Shown: piece by piece, positions 42,213 to 52,525 of the stretch
Layout of the letters: each line of letters begins with the position of its first letter
How positions within the stretch are numbered: the stretch's first letter is position 1
Assembly: GCA_030867875.1 (NCBI GenBank)
Contig: JAOWCC010001634.1
Coordinates: 136,854,365-136,918,364, forward strand
Source: Actinernus sp. WN-2022
Lineage: Eukaryota; Cnidaria; Anthozoa; Actiniaria; Actinernidae
Length of the DNA: 64,000 bases
Reading direction: 5' to 3'
Program-made: the position numbers and the translations under genes
Notes under the pieces: model-generated
Database searches by the model: none
Seen by the model: the letters and a program-made list of their open reading frames with translations, nothing else
What the model was told of the DNA's origin: nothing

Positions 42213-42316
42213 CATTTATTGTATTTATACGTTTTATTAAAGTAGTGTAGTTATAAGGTATTACATCAATGATGAGGACCCTTTTGGAGAATGGCTATAT
42301 GTAGGTATATGGAAGT

Positions 42317-42667
42317 ATGGATATTCTACGAATGTACGGTTCTTGGGGAAAGTGGCCAATGTTCTATCCAATACGGGCCTGGAAGGAAGCCATGGCTACG
42401 GCAGTGTCTTCTGGTGCGACCCAGATGTCTTTGGAGGCATATCTCGCATCGCCAAAAAAGGGGGAAGGTATTTTGTGCTATGTAGGTATGGAAGATGTTG
42501 GAATAGAAAGTGTTGGAAAAGCACTATGCGATTCTCTTGCTCTCGGTCCATTGTATCTTGTGCGAGATGTAGACTTCGAGACTCCTTCGTTGTGCAACGA
42601 GGATGGCCTTGTGTTGCCTTGGCCTGATAGTCCAGCATTCCAACGTCTGACTAGTCTTGGCAGATAG
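42317..42667 (+). CDS. Hypothetical protein of the virus-like element (116 aa)
   Basis: A balanced sequence containing GKWPMFYPIRAWKEAMATAV and ending DSPAFQRLTSLGR. No motif recognised. The 42260-42330 stretch has an overlapping frame with reasonable protein-like content, so the true start may be further left with a frameshift. It is the leftmost ORF I assign to the element. Confidence 0.5.
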   Translation: MDILRMYGSWGKWPMFYPIRAWKEAMATAVSSGATQMSLEAYLASPKKGEGILCYVGMEDVGIESVGKALCDSLALGPLYLVRDVDFETPSLCNEDGLVLPWPDSPAFQRLTSLGR

Positions 42668-42980
42668 ATATGGTGGCAAGTCTGTCCTTCTTCTTGTTTG
42701 GTGTGTTTCGAATGTCTCCAAGATAGCAGCGAATTATACAGTATATCTGTCCTATTACGTTTATTACATTTTTAACACCTATTAAAGGAACGATTAGTTT
42801 ACAGTATATCCATCCATGGTACTAACATACATTCTCTACTTCACGATATTAACGTATACTGTTATCCTAGTACGTATTAATACCACACAGATTAGACAAG
42901 TGCGTATGATTGAAGAACCTCAACGTAAACGTTACAACTAAGATACTAATTAGACATAGTATATATAGGTATATTACACG

Positions 42981-43385
42981 ATGGTTGAGACAAGAACTTG
43001 TGATTGGTTGATGCGAGGAAAGACCACGAAATGTATAAGGAAGTGTTCAAAGATGTTAGAGTATTGCTCTCAACATAACTTCCAGATAGGAAGAGGATGT
43101 GATATATTCGTTCCATGTTTGACGTGTGGTCGAGGCTGTCGTACTATTCACGAACTTTGTGCAAAATGTGGTGCACCTCAACGCCGTACCATTCGCAATA
43201 AGAAGAACCTTAATAAGAAAATAGCTAAGGAGGCTAGTGAGTTGGCGAACCCCATACGTCTAAAGGAATTAGAGAATCACGAGAAAGATCCAAATGTGGT
43301 GGACATTCACGATCTCGATAATGCATTGGATGACCTCTCCATTAGTGAGAAAGATCTAAATGTGGTAGAATCGGAGGATAAGTAG
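42981..43385 (+). CDS. Cysteine/histidine-rich zinc-binding protein (134 aa)
   Basis: Twelve Cys and two His are packed into the first 75 residues, including YCSQHNF, CLTCGRGC and LCAKCG, followed by a basic RRTIRNKK stretch and an acidic tail. This looks like two adjacent zinc-binding modules, perhaps a nucleic-acid or transcription factor. The gene is preceded by an AT-rich TAGTATATATAGGTATAT tract 10 bases before the ATG and followed by a hairpin with A/T runs. Confidence 0.65.
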   Translation: MVETRTCDWLMRGKTTKCIRKCSKMLEYCSQHNFQIGRGCDIFVPCLTCGRGCRTIHELCAKCGAPQRRTIRNKKNLNKKIAKEASELANPIRLKELENHEKDPNVVDIHDLDNALDDLSISEKDLNVVESEDK

Positions 43386-43397
43386 AATTCATGATAC

Positions 43398-43469
43398 AAA
43401 AAAAAAAAAAAAAGAATGAAGAGAAATTGTTATGCGACCTCTCTTCATTTTTTTTCTCTTTTTTTTTAA
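43398..43469 (+). terminator. A-run/hairpin/T-run 3'-end signal 1
   Basis: An A16 run, then GAATGAAGAG, a 17-base loop, CTCTTCATT and two T runs. The stem of nine pairs extends into A-T pairing of the flanking runs. It lies 13 bases after the stop codon of the Cys-rich gene. The same design recurs at 61634-61705. Confidence 0.7.
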
Positions 43470-43484
43470 CAAACAATTGGACAA

Positions 43485-43760
43485 TTGACAGGCATATGGT
43501 ATACAACTAGTATGGATGACCTTATTAGATTACTTGGTTCAGAAATTTGTGCAAGCCTACATATCAAACCACGGTTACATATTAACACTGGTGAAACATG
43601 TTCCGAATGTCTATGCCCGATGGAAATGCAAGGAACGGAATTCATATGTCCCACTTGTGGTCTTGTTTCCGAGACCGAATCATGTGAAGAAACGATCTAT
43701 CTTACTACTCGGTTGCGTATAGTAGGTCCAGACAGATTTCGGCACGCCGGGCACGAATAA
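43485..43760 (+). CDS. Zinc-ribbon protein, TFIIB/VLTF3-like
   Basis: CSECLCPMEMQ...FICPTCGLVSE forms a C-x2-C...C-x2-CG ribbon as in TFIIB and the late transcription factors of large DNA viruses. An inner ATG at 43513 (MDDLIRLLG) may be the true start. At 91 residues it is much shorter than a full VLTF3-like protein and the frame may be truncated. A transcription role is inference. Confidence 0.55.
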   Translation: MTGIWYTTSMDDLIRLLGSEICASLHIKPRLHINTGETCSECLCPMEMQGTEFICPTCGLVSETESCEETIYLTTRLRIVGPDRFRHAGHE

Positions 43761-43925
43761 CCGTAAAAACGGCGGGGTTGAGTGTAACATAAAACGTAAA
43801 AGTAACGCCATTTCCTTACTTCTACTCTAAATTTGACGAAATGTTGGCAGGTTGGTAACAAAGTAAGACTACATTTTTCAGGACAATTGTTTCTGTATTG
43901 TGACGTTGTTGTGTCGTCATAAGGG

Positions 43926-44108
43926 ATGCCTCCTTTTTTGGTGAAAATTAACCGGCGTTCGGGATCTCATATAGCTCTTATCGACGTTATTAAACGATGT
44001 GGTACGCATAAGGGTTCGATCACGCGTTTTATCAACGAGTTGATTGTTTACGATTCCCACTTTGAGCCCATCTATATGAGACACGGTCTAACTAATGATA
44101 AAGTTTAA
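43926..44108 (+). CDS. Small hypothetical protein (60 aa)
   Basis: MPPFLVKINRRSGSH through ITRFINELIVYDSHFEP reads as compact protein, with the ATG right after a TCATAAGGG leader. No family recognised. Confidence 0.4.
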   Translation: MPPFLVKINRRSGSHIALIDVIKRCGTHKGSITRFINELIVYDSHFEPIYMRHGLTNDKV

Positions 44109-44278
44109 TTCGTACCTTTTCCATCAACCAAAGATTAAACAACTCGTTTCCTATTCAACCAAAACGGCCGTCGATAGATACCCATTTAAGAATTTAGTTT
44201 AAGACCACAACATGAAAGCGGTCGTATGTTAATTAGTGGCTGACGAAATCGAGACAGAAATCTGCATACGAACCAGAC

Positions 44279-44436
44279 ATTCCGAAAGGTCCATAAAATT
44301 CCGATCCGACCCTAAAATTCCGATCCGACCCTCTTTTTTATTTTTAAGATTTTGTATTTTTTAGGTCTCTTAGGAATTTTTTATTTTTTTTTGGAATTTA
44401 AGGTCCAATTGGAATTTTATAGACCTTTTGGAATTT
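44279..44436. mobile_element. MITE in a viral intergenic space
   Basis: ATTCCGAAAGGTCCATAAAATT at the left is inverted at the right (AATTTTATAGACCTTTTGGAAT). AAAATTCCGATCCGACCCT is doubled at the left end. Confidence 0.75.
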
Positions 44437-44572
44437 CGCCCACGCTGATGACGTGATGTGGTAGACAGATATTTACATATAAACCAAAACAGCACGGTAA
44501 TTTATACGATTTTGCTTTTAGCGAAGTTTAAATAAGATCCATGCCGATTTCTTTCATAGGAGATATATATTT

Positions 44573-45190
44573 TTATCCCACTAGACTGCCAAGTTTTTCT
44601 CGCATTTCCTTTCGCACTTCGGAGCGAATTTGTTCTACGTTTTTTTCGCTTATTTGTCCTTGAGTCTCTCGGCGAATTTCAGACCTCATAATCTCGTATT
44701 TATCTGCTTCAGCGAGGATGAGACCGTATTCAGAGTCAGATATATTTTCATCGCGTAGAGCCTTCGATACTAGATCACGAATCGTATTAATTGTCGCTTT
44801 AGCTAACATAGTTGTTTTCTCATGTTTAGATACTTTTATTCCAATTTTTTTAGCTCCAATGGTCGTAGATGCTGAAATTAATCCACACAAGCCACCAATA
44901 ACACCTAATGGTAAACCAATCACTATTCCGATGCCAGTTAAAGCTATTCCCAATCCAGACCCAGATAAAATCACAGATAGACCTCCTGTTACCACTGCGA
45001 TACCATGAACTATTCCTTGAGAACGCGCATATTTCTTACGTACAACTTCATAGTGTTTTTCTTGAATTTCGATATCCGAAAGCGTATCTCGGATTGTTTT
45101 CAGTCGAAAATTATTTCCAGTGCCACTAGCAAGTAACGGATAGAGTTTTGGTGCTGATGGAAGAATGGGTTGAATTGAATCGCCGTCCAT
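44573..45190 (-). CDS. Membrane protein of the virus-like element
   Basis: From the ATG at 45190 (MDGDSIQPILPSAPKLYPLL) it has about 205 residues. A long glycine-rich hydrophobic hairpin (GIAVVTGGLSVILSGSG, IALTGIGIVIGLPLGVIGG) lies at residues 65-110. The C-terminal half is helical and charged, ending QIRSEVRKEMREKLGSLVG. Probably a minor virion or membrane-active protein. It is divergently arranged with the large ORF at 45932 together with the next gene. Confidence 0.7.
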   Translation of the reverse strand: MDGDSIQPILPSAPKLYPLLASGTGNNFRLKTIRDTLSDIEIQEKHYEVVRKKYARSQGIVHGIAVVTGGLSVILSGSGLGIALTGIGIVIGLPLGVIGGLCGLISASTTIGAKKIGIKVSKHEKTTMLAKATINTIRDLVSKALRDENISDSEYGLILAEADKYEIMRSEIRRETQGQISEKNVEQIRSEVRKEMREKLGSLVG

Positions 45191-45321
45191 CGTATGTGTG
45201 ATATACGTATGATTCACTCAAGCTTCAATACGTATCGTATAGTTCGACCACGGAAGTCTACAATTTTTCCTTCCTCATTGCAAATCGTCAGGCGAAGGTT
45301 GTTTCGTACCATACCTAGAGC

Positions 45322-45882
45322 TCACATGGATTGGGGATTCTTTGTAGAGTATGTGTTTTTTGCAAGCCAAGCGCCTCGGGTCTCTACGCTAGCTAAGACG
45401 TTTGATCGATTTCCATCTATAAGTGAGAAGTCAGAATCCACCACATCACAATAGACATATATTGTGTAGTTATTATCAATCTTAATTATGTAATTACCAG
45501 GGTCTAGTAGCAACTCATTGTCCTTTTCTTTTCCACCAAAGATGCCCAATAGTCTGTATAAACTTTTATTAACCTTTATTGGTTTCTTAACGTGTATGGT
45601 GCTATAATTAAGTTCGTGATTGGTCTCGAAGCTCACGCGACTAGCAGAGATTGCGAGGTTAAAGGCACCTATGATTTTATTATAATTGTAGTGATCTATA
45701 GAAACATCCTGTGGGAACATTATCCCATCGTCGATGTCCCACCTGAATGAGCCCTTCTCTGCTAGGTTATACCAACTGTTCTCAAGTGTGATTTTGAGTA
45801 GAGAAATATTATTGATAAGAATAGGGTTATCGAAGTAGACAGTATGGTCAGACGATGTGGTGGTGACATTTAAGATAACCAT
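45322..45882 (-). CDS. Penton-like minor capsid protein (predicted)
   Basis: 186 residues rich in alternating beta-strand patterns (TVYFDNPILINNISLLKITL, HVKKPIKVNKSLYRLLGIF), consistent with a single jelly-roll. Polinton-type elements carry such a short vertex protein. The assignment rests on size, strand pattern and position, so it is moderate. The start (45882) faces that of the large ORF across a 49-base AT-rich space. Confidence 0.55.
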   Translation of the reverse strand: MVILNVTTTSSDHTVYFDNPILINNISLLKITLENSWYNLAEKGSFRWDIDDGIMFPQDVSIDHYNYNKIIGAFNLAISASRVSFETNHELNYSTIHVKKPIKVNKSLYRLLGIFGGKEKDNELLLDPGNYIIKIDNNYTIYVYCDVVDSDFSLIDGNRSNVLASVETRGAWLAKNTYSTKNPQSM

Positions 45883-45931
45883 TATGTATTAAAGGTATAA
45901 ACTGTATATATGTATAACTTCAATAGTTACG
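45883..45931. promoter_or_regulatory. Bidirectional promoter space in the virus-like element
   Basis: 49 bases between divergent start codons, with GTATAAACTGTATATATG. TATA-like words in both directions fit a compact two-way promoter. Similar TATATA tracts precede the genes at 42981, 60958 and 61735. Confidence 0.5.
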
Positions 45932-47446
45932 ATGCATTTTGTTGTGCGAGACGAAGATGATGGTCTATCTGTAGAGGACATAGCAGAGATTGCTAAGGGT
46001 GGTCCAAGGCTTTCGAAATCTGAGCAGATAGCGCTCCTTGCCGATGAAAATAAAAAGGTCGCATCATTGAATGCCGATCTATTAGCGAAGTTTAAGAAAC
46101 AATATTCACATGCAGATTTTCACCAGTTCTATGCATCCACGGATATAGATGGTCTCGGCAAATATTCGACGAGTATTTGGTTTCGAGATGGGAATCATGG
46201 TTATGTGGTCTATGGTGATGATGTCTCCAAGCTACCTGCTACCATTCAAAAACGCATCAACAATGCATTGTGGGATGTGCATGATGGTTTTCCACATACA
46301 TTAACACTAGATAAAAGTGTGAAATATCCTATTGCAGCAGTTCCTTTTCACGAAAAAGCACAAGATATCGATCTCACTAATCTATGGATATATGTCTCAC
46401 CTACTAAAAAGTTATATTCGGGTGTTCCTAACATATTCAAGGAGACCGTCATAAAGCATATAACAGCAAATGAGTCCTACCATTGGTTACATGGTCCAGA
46501 TTTCAAATATTGGCCTCAACAATTGAATTTCGCAACGTGGTGTGCGACTTCTGGATGTGGAGTGTCATTGTTCGATCCTACATTCAAAACGTATCCACCA
46601 ATTATTCAAGGGTTCCTACAATTTCACGTTTATTTCACAGTACGAAGAATTCTACATGAACTTGGTGGTGCTAATGGAGTTCCTCTACCTGGTGACTCTG
46701 CTTTCAAGCAAATGGATAACCTCTATAGCAAATCAGCTCTTGAGAAATTGTGCATCGAATTTGGTATATCTCGAACGCCAGATTTCCGATGGCACGGAGG
46801 TAGGAATAACGGATTAGGAGACGTATTCCTTTTGTACGGCGATGGTTTGAAAAACGTTCATGTAATCAGAGGTTACGACAAAGAAGCGGATAATTGGCCA
46901 AATCACAATAATTTATTTGCAGACCAAGGAGGTAAGGAGGATCAGGGCGATCTTGTGGCATTCATTCGGAACGATGAACATGAAGGAAAACAATACAATT
47001 GGTTTACACCACCAACCGGTAAGGGATTAACGAATGCTGGATTAGGTAGATTGAATCGATCCGTTGAAGCTTTTGGATATTGCGTTCTAGCTGCTCAAAA
47101 TGATCTTAACCAATCCATCATAGATAGTTTCAATGTCAAAGAAAAATTTAAGAGATTAGTCGAAGACGCTATTCTCGAAAACGGTTTAGTGGTAAGCTAT
47201 AAAAACTATCTTACAGCTATACTACACACACATAAGAGATTAGACCTAGCAATAGCCATAGGGGTACGATTACTACCAAGCAATCTTGAGTACTACCTCA
47301 GCAAGAAGGATGGTTATAAAAATCCAATCCCGCGCGCCACAGAAGGTATGGTGTTAGGCGTAAACGATATTAATGCAGATGTTCTAGAAACCAAATACCC
47401 ACCAGATATGAAAGGGAAGAAACAAAAGAAACAATTACCACACCAA
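45932..47446 (+). pseudogene. Large protein of the virus-like element, 5' part (split by the 9.6-kb insertion)
   Basis: About 505 real residues from MHFVVRDEDDGLSVEDIAEI to KGKKQKKQLPHQ. After that the frame enters the CATATG-array insertion and codes only for low-complexity filler to 47656. The body is globular and mixed, with YHWLHGPDFKYWPQ and FATWCATSGCGVS as landmarks. There is no polymerase, helicase or protease signature that I can see; the YGDD string is isolated and not in a polymerase context. The missing C-terminal tail is at 57067-57191. Function unknown. Its size and place beside the penton-like gene make a structural or DNA-associated virion role possible. Confidence 0.75.
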
Positions 47447-47454
47447 CCCTTACC

Positions 47455-48365
47455 AAAATGCATGATATGGGCCATATATGGCCCTTGTATGGGTTTTGTA
47501 TGGGCCCATTCAAGTTCCATATATGGGTATGTGATGGGTTGTGCATGGGATTCGTATGGGCCATATGATTCCCATATATGGGTTACATGCTGTCTAAATG
47601 GCAATATTTTCAAACCCATATATGGTCCATATCTGGTCCATACATTGCCCATATAAAAGTATATGGGAAAAGTATGGATTTGTCTAAAATCCAGATGGTT
47701 CCCATATATGGCCATATGGTTTTCATATATGGGGAGTATATGGGTAAGATTAATTATTTCTAATATTTAGGGATGGGTAATACATGGGTTGTGAATGGGA
47801 ATACTATGGGTAGCATATGGGATAAGCGTGGGAGTGATATGGTAAATATATGGGAGAAGCCATTGTCCCAGACTTTTTCCATATAAAAACCACACACTTG
47901 CCATACGTTTCCCATACAGAATCCATAGGTTTCCCATATAAATGCCATATGAAACCTGTACCATTTACATAGTATACCCATACAATTTCCATTCTATTCC
48001 CATTCCTTGCAAATTTACCCATATCATTACCATATCTTACCCACACCTTTGCCATGATACCCATGCCTTTACTATACACCACCCATGTCATTACCATATA
48101 TTCTCCATACAATGCCCATGTCATTACCATACAATGCCCATGTCATTACCATACAGTTCCCATGTCATTACCATACAGTTCCCATACCCACATCTGATTA
48201 CCATTCATTATCCATACAGTACCCATGTCATTACCATACAGTTCCCATGTCATTACCATACAGTTCCCATGTCATTACCATACACTTCCCATGTCATTAC
48301 CATACAATACCCATGTCATTACCATACATTCTCCATACAATACCCATGTCATGATGCAGTAACAT
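47455..48365. repeat. Left array of CATATG/CCATATATGG words
   Basis: Up to about 47,960 irregular ATGGGTTTTGTATGGGCC-like words and several CCATATATGG sites occur. From about 48,085 to 48,350 the array becomes a regular 22-bp tandem (CAGTTCCCATGTCATTACCA plus TA) with a few variants. Several short frames stay open but are only the repeat. Confidence 0.9.
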
Positions 48366-50389
48366 ACAAAAATGTACCCATGATATCCATAAATTGTTTT
48401 GATTCCCACCCCCAGTATACTCTAGCAGCTGTGCAATGTACCTAATCCTTTGCTGTACAAGTACATGCAGTTGCCATGTCTTAATTCATATAAATATTAG
48501 AACTCTCAACCATAATTCAATTAACAATGTCTTTATTTTCATTGATGCCATGGTATAAACACATACATGTAGATGTCTAGATAACATGTATTACACAGAA
48601 GAAAATTAATATAAATTTATGAGTGCATCAAACTAGTACAATGTATATTATTTTAAAGTTTGTGACATACATGTACAGTACGTTTTATATTTTCAACAGC
48701 AAATATACAAAGTACTGTTGTTCTAAACACTGTTACAATCTTGTAACAAGCATTATTTTCATTGGTATTTAATACACAAGTTGCATGTGCCATTTTCCGT
48801 TATTATAAGCATGCAGGCGGTTACTTTAAAATGTGTTTAATTTATGAATTAATCCGCTTGTACTAGATAATAAGTTATTATGACTTATTAATATTGATTT
48901 GAAGAAGATCTAACATGTCTATAATTGTATATAAATCGAATCTACTGTATGTTGGAAAGAACCATATACATGTAGCTTTATTATGCTTAAATTAACAGAC
49001 TTGATGATCTTGCATGCTTTCTATGATAAGTGTGATAATGTAGTTGACTCAGGGCTAATTCCCTCACTAACTTCATATACATGTATCTGCAGCCATTATA
49101 GTTCACCAGGAAATTCTCTCCAATTCTGATTGGATATTGATCAAATGATGGGCAGGCACTATTATACAAATATAGTGTGTCCATCAAGGAACCTTTATAG
49201 TGCATCTGTCGAGGAACTATCGGCTATTAGTGTATACCACACCAGTGAATAGTGTTCTTCGCACGCTCCGATTGGCTAATCAAACAGTGAATAAGATTTC
49301 ATATTCAGCTCTGAGCGAAGCAGTTTTTGTCCAATTGACAGAAAATAATATAACTATTTGGTGCTGACTATTCACTAATATGTGGTATAAACTTATTTCT
49401 AAAACAAGTGGCTCACTTTGGTGAATAATTGTTAAATAGTTTCCCATGGAAATTTCATGTTCTGAAACCAACTATAAGTCTGAGGACGCAGTTCAAGGGC
49501 TTATAAAATTATGCTAGTTTTAAGAACATCAAATTTCCAAGGGAAACTATCAGCCAATAGTTCGGAGACAGACACACTATTTGTCATTATTATTCATTAC
49601 AAAATTCTCTTCCGCCCTCAGGGTGCTACCACCTGTTATAGTAACATTTTGGTGCACACTCATTGTCTAAAACCGATCACTAGACGTGATAGTTGTCGTC
49701 CATGGATACAAACTATAAGGCTTTATAGTTCACCAGAAAATTTTGGCATGCACTCACTATAAGCTAAAAGTGATCATGTGACGTCACAGTTATCATCCGT
49801 GGATGGGAACTATCAGTGCCTGCTGAGAGCGGCAGACGATTTTGTGATGAACAATAACGACAAACAGACTGGGTTTGTCTTGGAACTATTGGCTGATAGT
49901 TTCCTTTGGAAATTTGATGTTCTTAAAACTAGCATATAAGCCCTCGACAATTTTGTGATGAACAATAACGACAAATAGTGCCTCATAGCTTAATTAATAT
50001 AAAAAATATAACATGCAAGGCTTTGATCAGGTCTTAACTCACTAATTCAATTTGTCAATTTGACTATTAAATTGAAGATCACCTTTGTGTAGTTTTATTT
50101 GGTTATGACTTCTTATAAACTAAAATGGTTCGTGCTTCCAGTAAACTTTCTCGACCTGAAAGAAAATGAAAATCTAAAAGTTATGTTTATATAATTATCC
50201 ACCTTCAGGAGGGTTTAATGCTACTGAAATATGGCAATATGAGGGAAATGAAGAATGGTGCAGCAAACAAAAACATTACTGCATGGTCCTAACAACCATG
50301 CAGCAGTAATGTTTACCAGTTTACTGGCTCCTAATATAATGAAAACCCTACCTAATTAGTACAACCGTTTATATACTGCCTTTTTAACA

Positions 50390-52525
50390 GAGAAGTTTCA
50401 GTCTTACAGCCAAACGAATCTGACCACTGGCAGTGTAACCTAGCACCCCTAATTTTGGGCTTAAGTCAGTGCGGGCAGAAGAACTCAGACTCAGATATCG
50501 CATGGTACATTTGTAACTACATGTAGTTAGAAAGTAGCAAGGGAGGAAACTAAATTCAAGTGTATAATTGAGTAAGAAATAACCAGGTCCCGTTTCGACA
50601 AATTTGGTTTTTTTTCCTACCAACAATTCTTTCCTTTTCAGAGAGGGGTGCTAGCCAATGTTTTAATGAAATGATTCATTTCAAAACACTAAAATAGGAG
50701 TACAAGATTTTTCGACAAATGGCTCGATGTTCACCGCACGATACATGGAACGGAAGTAATTTGGCTGAGATGACTGACAACCTTGAACAATTGATTAGTG
50801 ACATCAGTAGGGAGAAGAGACAAAAGCAAAATTGTATTTACTGTATTTTCGAAAGCCAAATTCCAATTATTGTACTACTGTGTATATTAGACTGATCATC
50901 TGTGCGTCTGCTAGTGGAATTAATCTAAGAGTGATTTGTGAAAGTTTTATATTATTTTCAAGTCTTCAAGTATCCAGTTGACTGGCGATGAGGACATTTT
51001 GAATCAGTGAATGAAAACAGAACCAAAAATTTTGTCTTAATTAATCCCACTGGAATATTAATTTAACTTACAATATAACATTATGTAATTAGCCTGGGAA
51101 CATAAACTGGGAACAATAAGGATGTACATGTAGATGTCAATCTATGATACTAGTTACACTTACATACATCATGTACATGTACATGGAGCACACGGCAAAG
51201 GTTGCCCACAATGCATTGCTGCTATGAGCATGCTCAAATGAACTTTTGACTACAATGCATTGCTGCTATGAGCATGCGCAGAGGTTACAATTATGTGATT
51301 TGGGTACAATGTATGAAAATTACACATTTTATGCAATTTCTAAGTAATTTAAACAGCTTTTAAAGTTTTAATTCCCCTCCGTGACATAATTTTCCCCTCC
51401 GTGACACTTGTTATTATTGAAATAGAACGAAGAAAACTTGCAGTTCCAATTTTTTTTCCATTATTTTATATAGTTGTATTGAACTTGAACTCAGAAGTTT
51501 ATAAAATATTGTGAATTTTGTTTGGACTGTTTTGGAAATATCAAAACTTTTATACCAAATTTTGTCATGGAGGGGAAAGTTCCCTCTTGGACGAACTATA
51601 GCAAGACCTCCTTAACAGCAACTAGAATTATTTTTTGTTTCTCTATTAGTGCATGTGAAGAACTGTGTGTCCTGATATTTTTTATTTGTTTTTGACATAA
51701 AGCAAGTAGCTCAGGTTTTTTGTGGTTTTCCCCTCTGTGACAGACACTTTTGTATTTCAGCTAATTAATGATAATTTATGACTATAAGAGTGTGCCGTCA
51801 TTTCAAAATCATATTTTGTTATACTTTAGTTATCAAATAATGGAAAATGCAATGATCTTTTAAGTTTTCAGTAATTAAGAATTCAGAGTTCCATGTCCCA
51901 AATACTGTGGAATGGCCCAAGGACAAAAAACCTGCAAAGTAAGCAAAGTTTACTTTTGAATATTCTTTTAATTGTCTTGTTTACAATCTCTTAACAAGAA
52001 ATCCTTGCAAACTCATGTGAGCCATTCGCATTTGAAATCATTCTCAAAGTTGCCTGAATAATTCTTGCTAATATACTAATTTGAATATAATGCTTCTAGA
52101 ACTGGAATTTGATTTTCAGCTTTGATAGTTTCTTTCAGTTTTCTTTTCAGCGATCATAACTGACAGAATTTATTCGTCTGTTTTATAAATTACATGTAAT
52201 GAAAATCTGAGTCAAAGAAACAAACACATAGATATCGCTTTTACAAATATTTGAATAATAACCGAACCAAAAAAGAATTCTGTTTCTGATTTTCATGTTT
52301 TCGATTTTCTGTAATTTTACTTCCATTCCATGTATCGTGTGGCGATCATCAAGCCATCACGTGACTTTAGTTTCCTCCCTTCTCATATTAGAAACAACAA
52401 TGATGTAGTCAGGGGATTAGGCCGCTAGCACGTGAGGGATCTGAGTCCGAGTTCCTCTGCCCGTGCAGAGTCTAAACGTGAGATTAGGGTGTTAGGAGAT
52501 TCATTCGGCCAAAAGACTGAAGCTT
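50390..52525. mobile_element. Foldback element interrupted by a CGGAG-type element
   Basis: The left arm 50390-50760 and right arm 52305-52525 are inverted: GAGAAGTTTCAGTCTTACAG, CAGAAGAACTCAGACTCAGAT and CACGATACATGGAACGGAAGT all pair with counterparts. The 51031-51918 element sits between the arms. Confidence 0.75.
51031..51918. mobile_element. DNA element with CACGGAGGGGAA motifs, copy 2 (left end missing)
   Basis: From TTTTGTCTTAATTAATCCCA to TTTTCCCCTCTGTGACAG it matches 14435-15150. It then continues to the right terminus TACTGTGGAATGGCCC (51903-51918), the inverse of the left end at 14001. Copies 1 and 2 together define a full element of about 1.3 kb. Confidence 0.88.

Noticed and set aside
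46200..46240. YGDD string in the large viral ORF as a polymerase active site
   Set aside because: It is isolated, with none of the other polymerase motifs before or after it; taken as chance.
47449..47656. Last 69 codons of the 574-codon frame as real protein
   Set aside because: They translate the CATATG array of the inserted element; the real tail lies at 57067-57191.
47942..48445. ORF of 167 codons rich in His/Tyr/Pro/Ile
   Set aside because: Pure translation of the 22-bp tandem repeat; two other frames are equally open.
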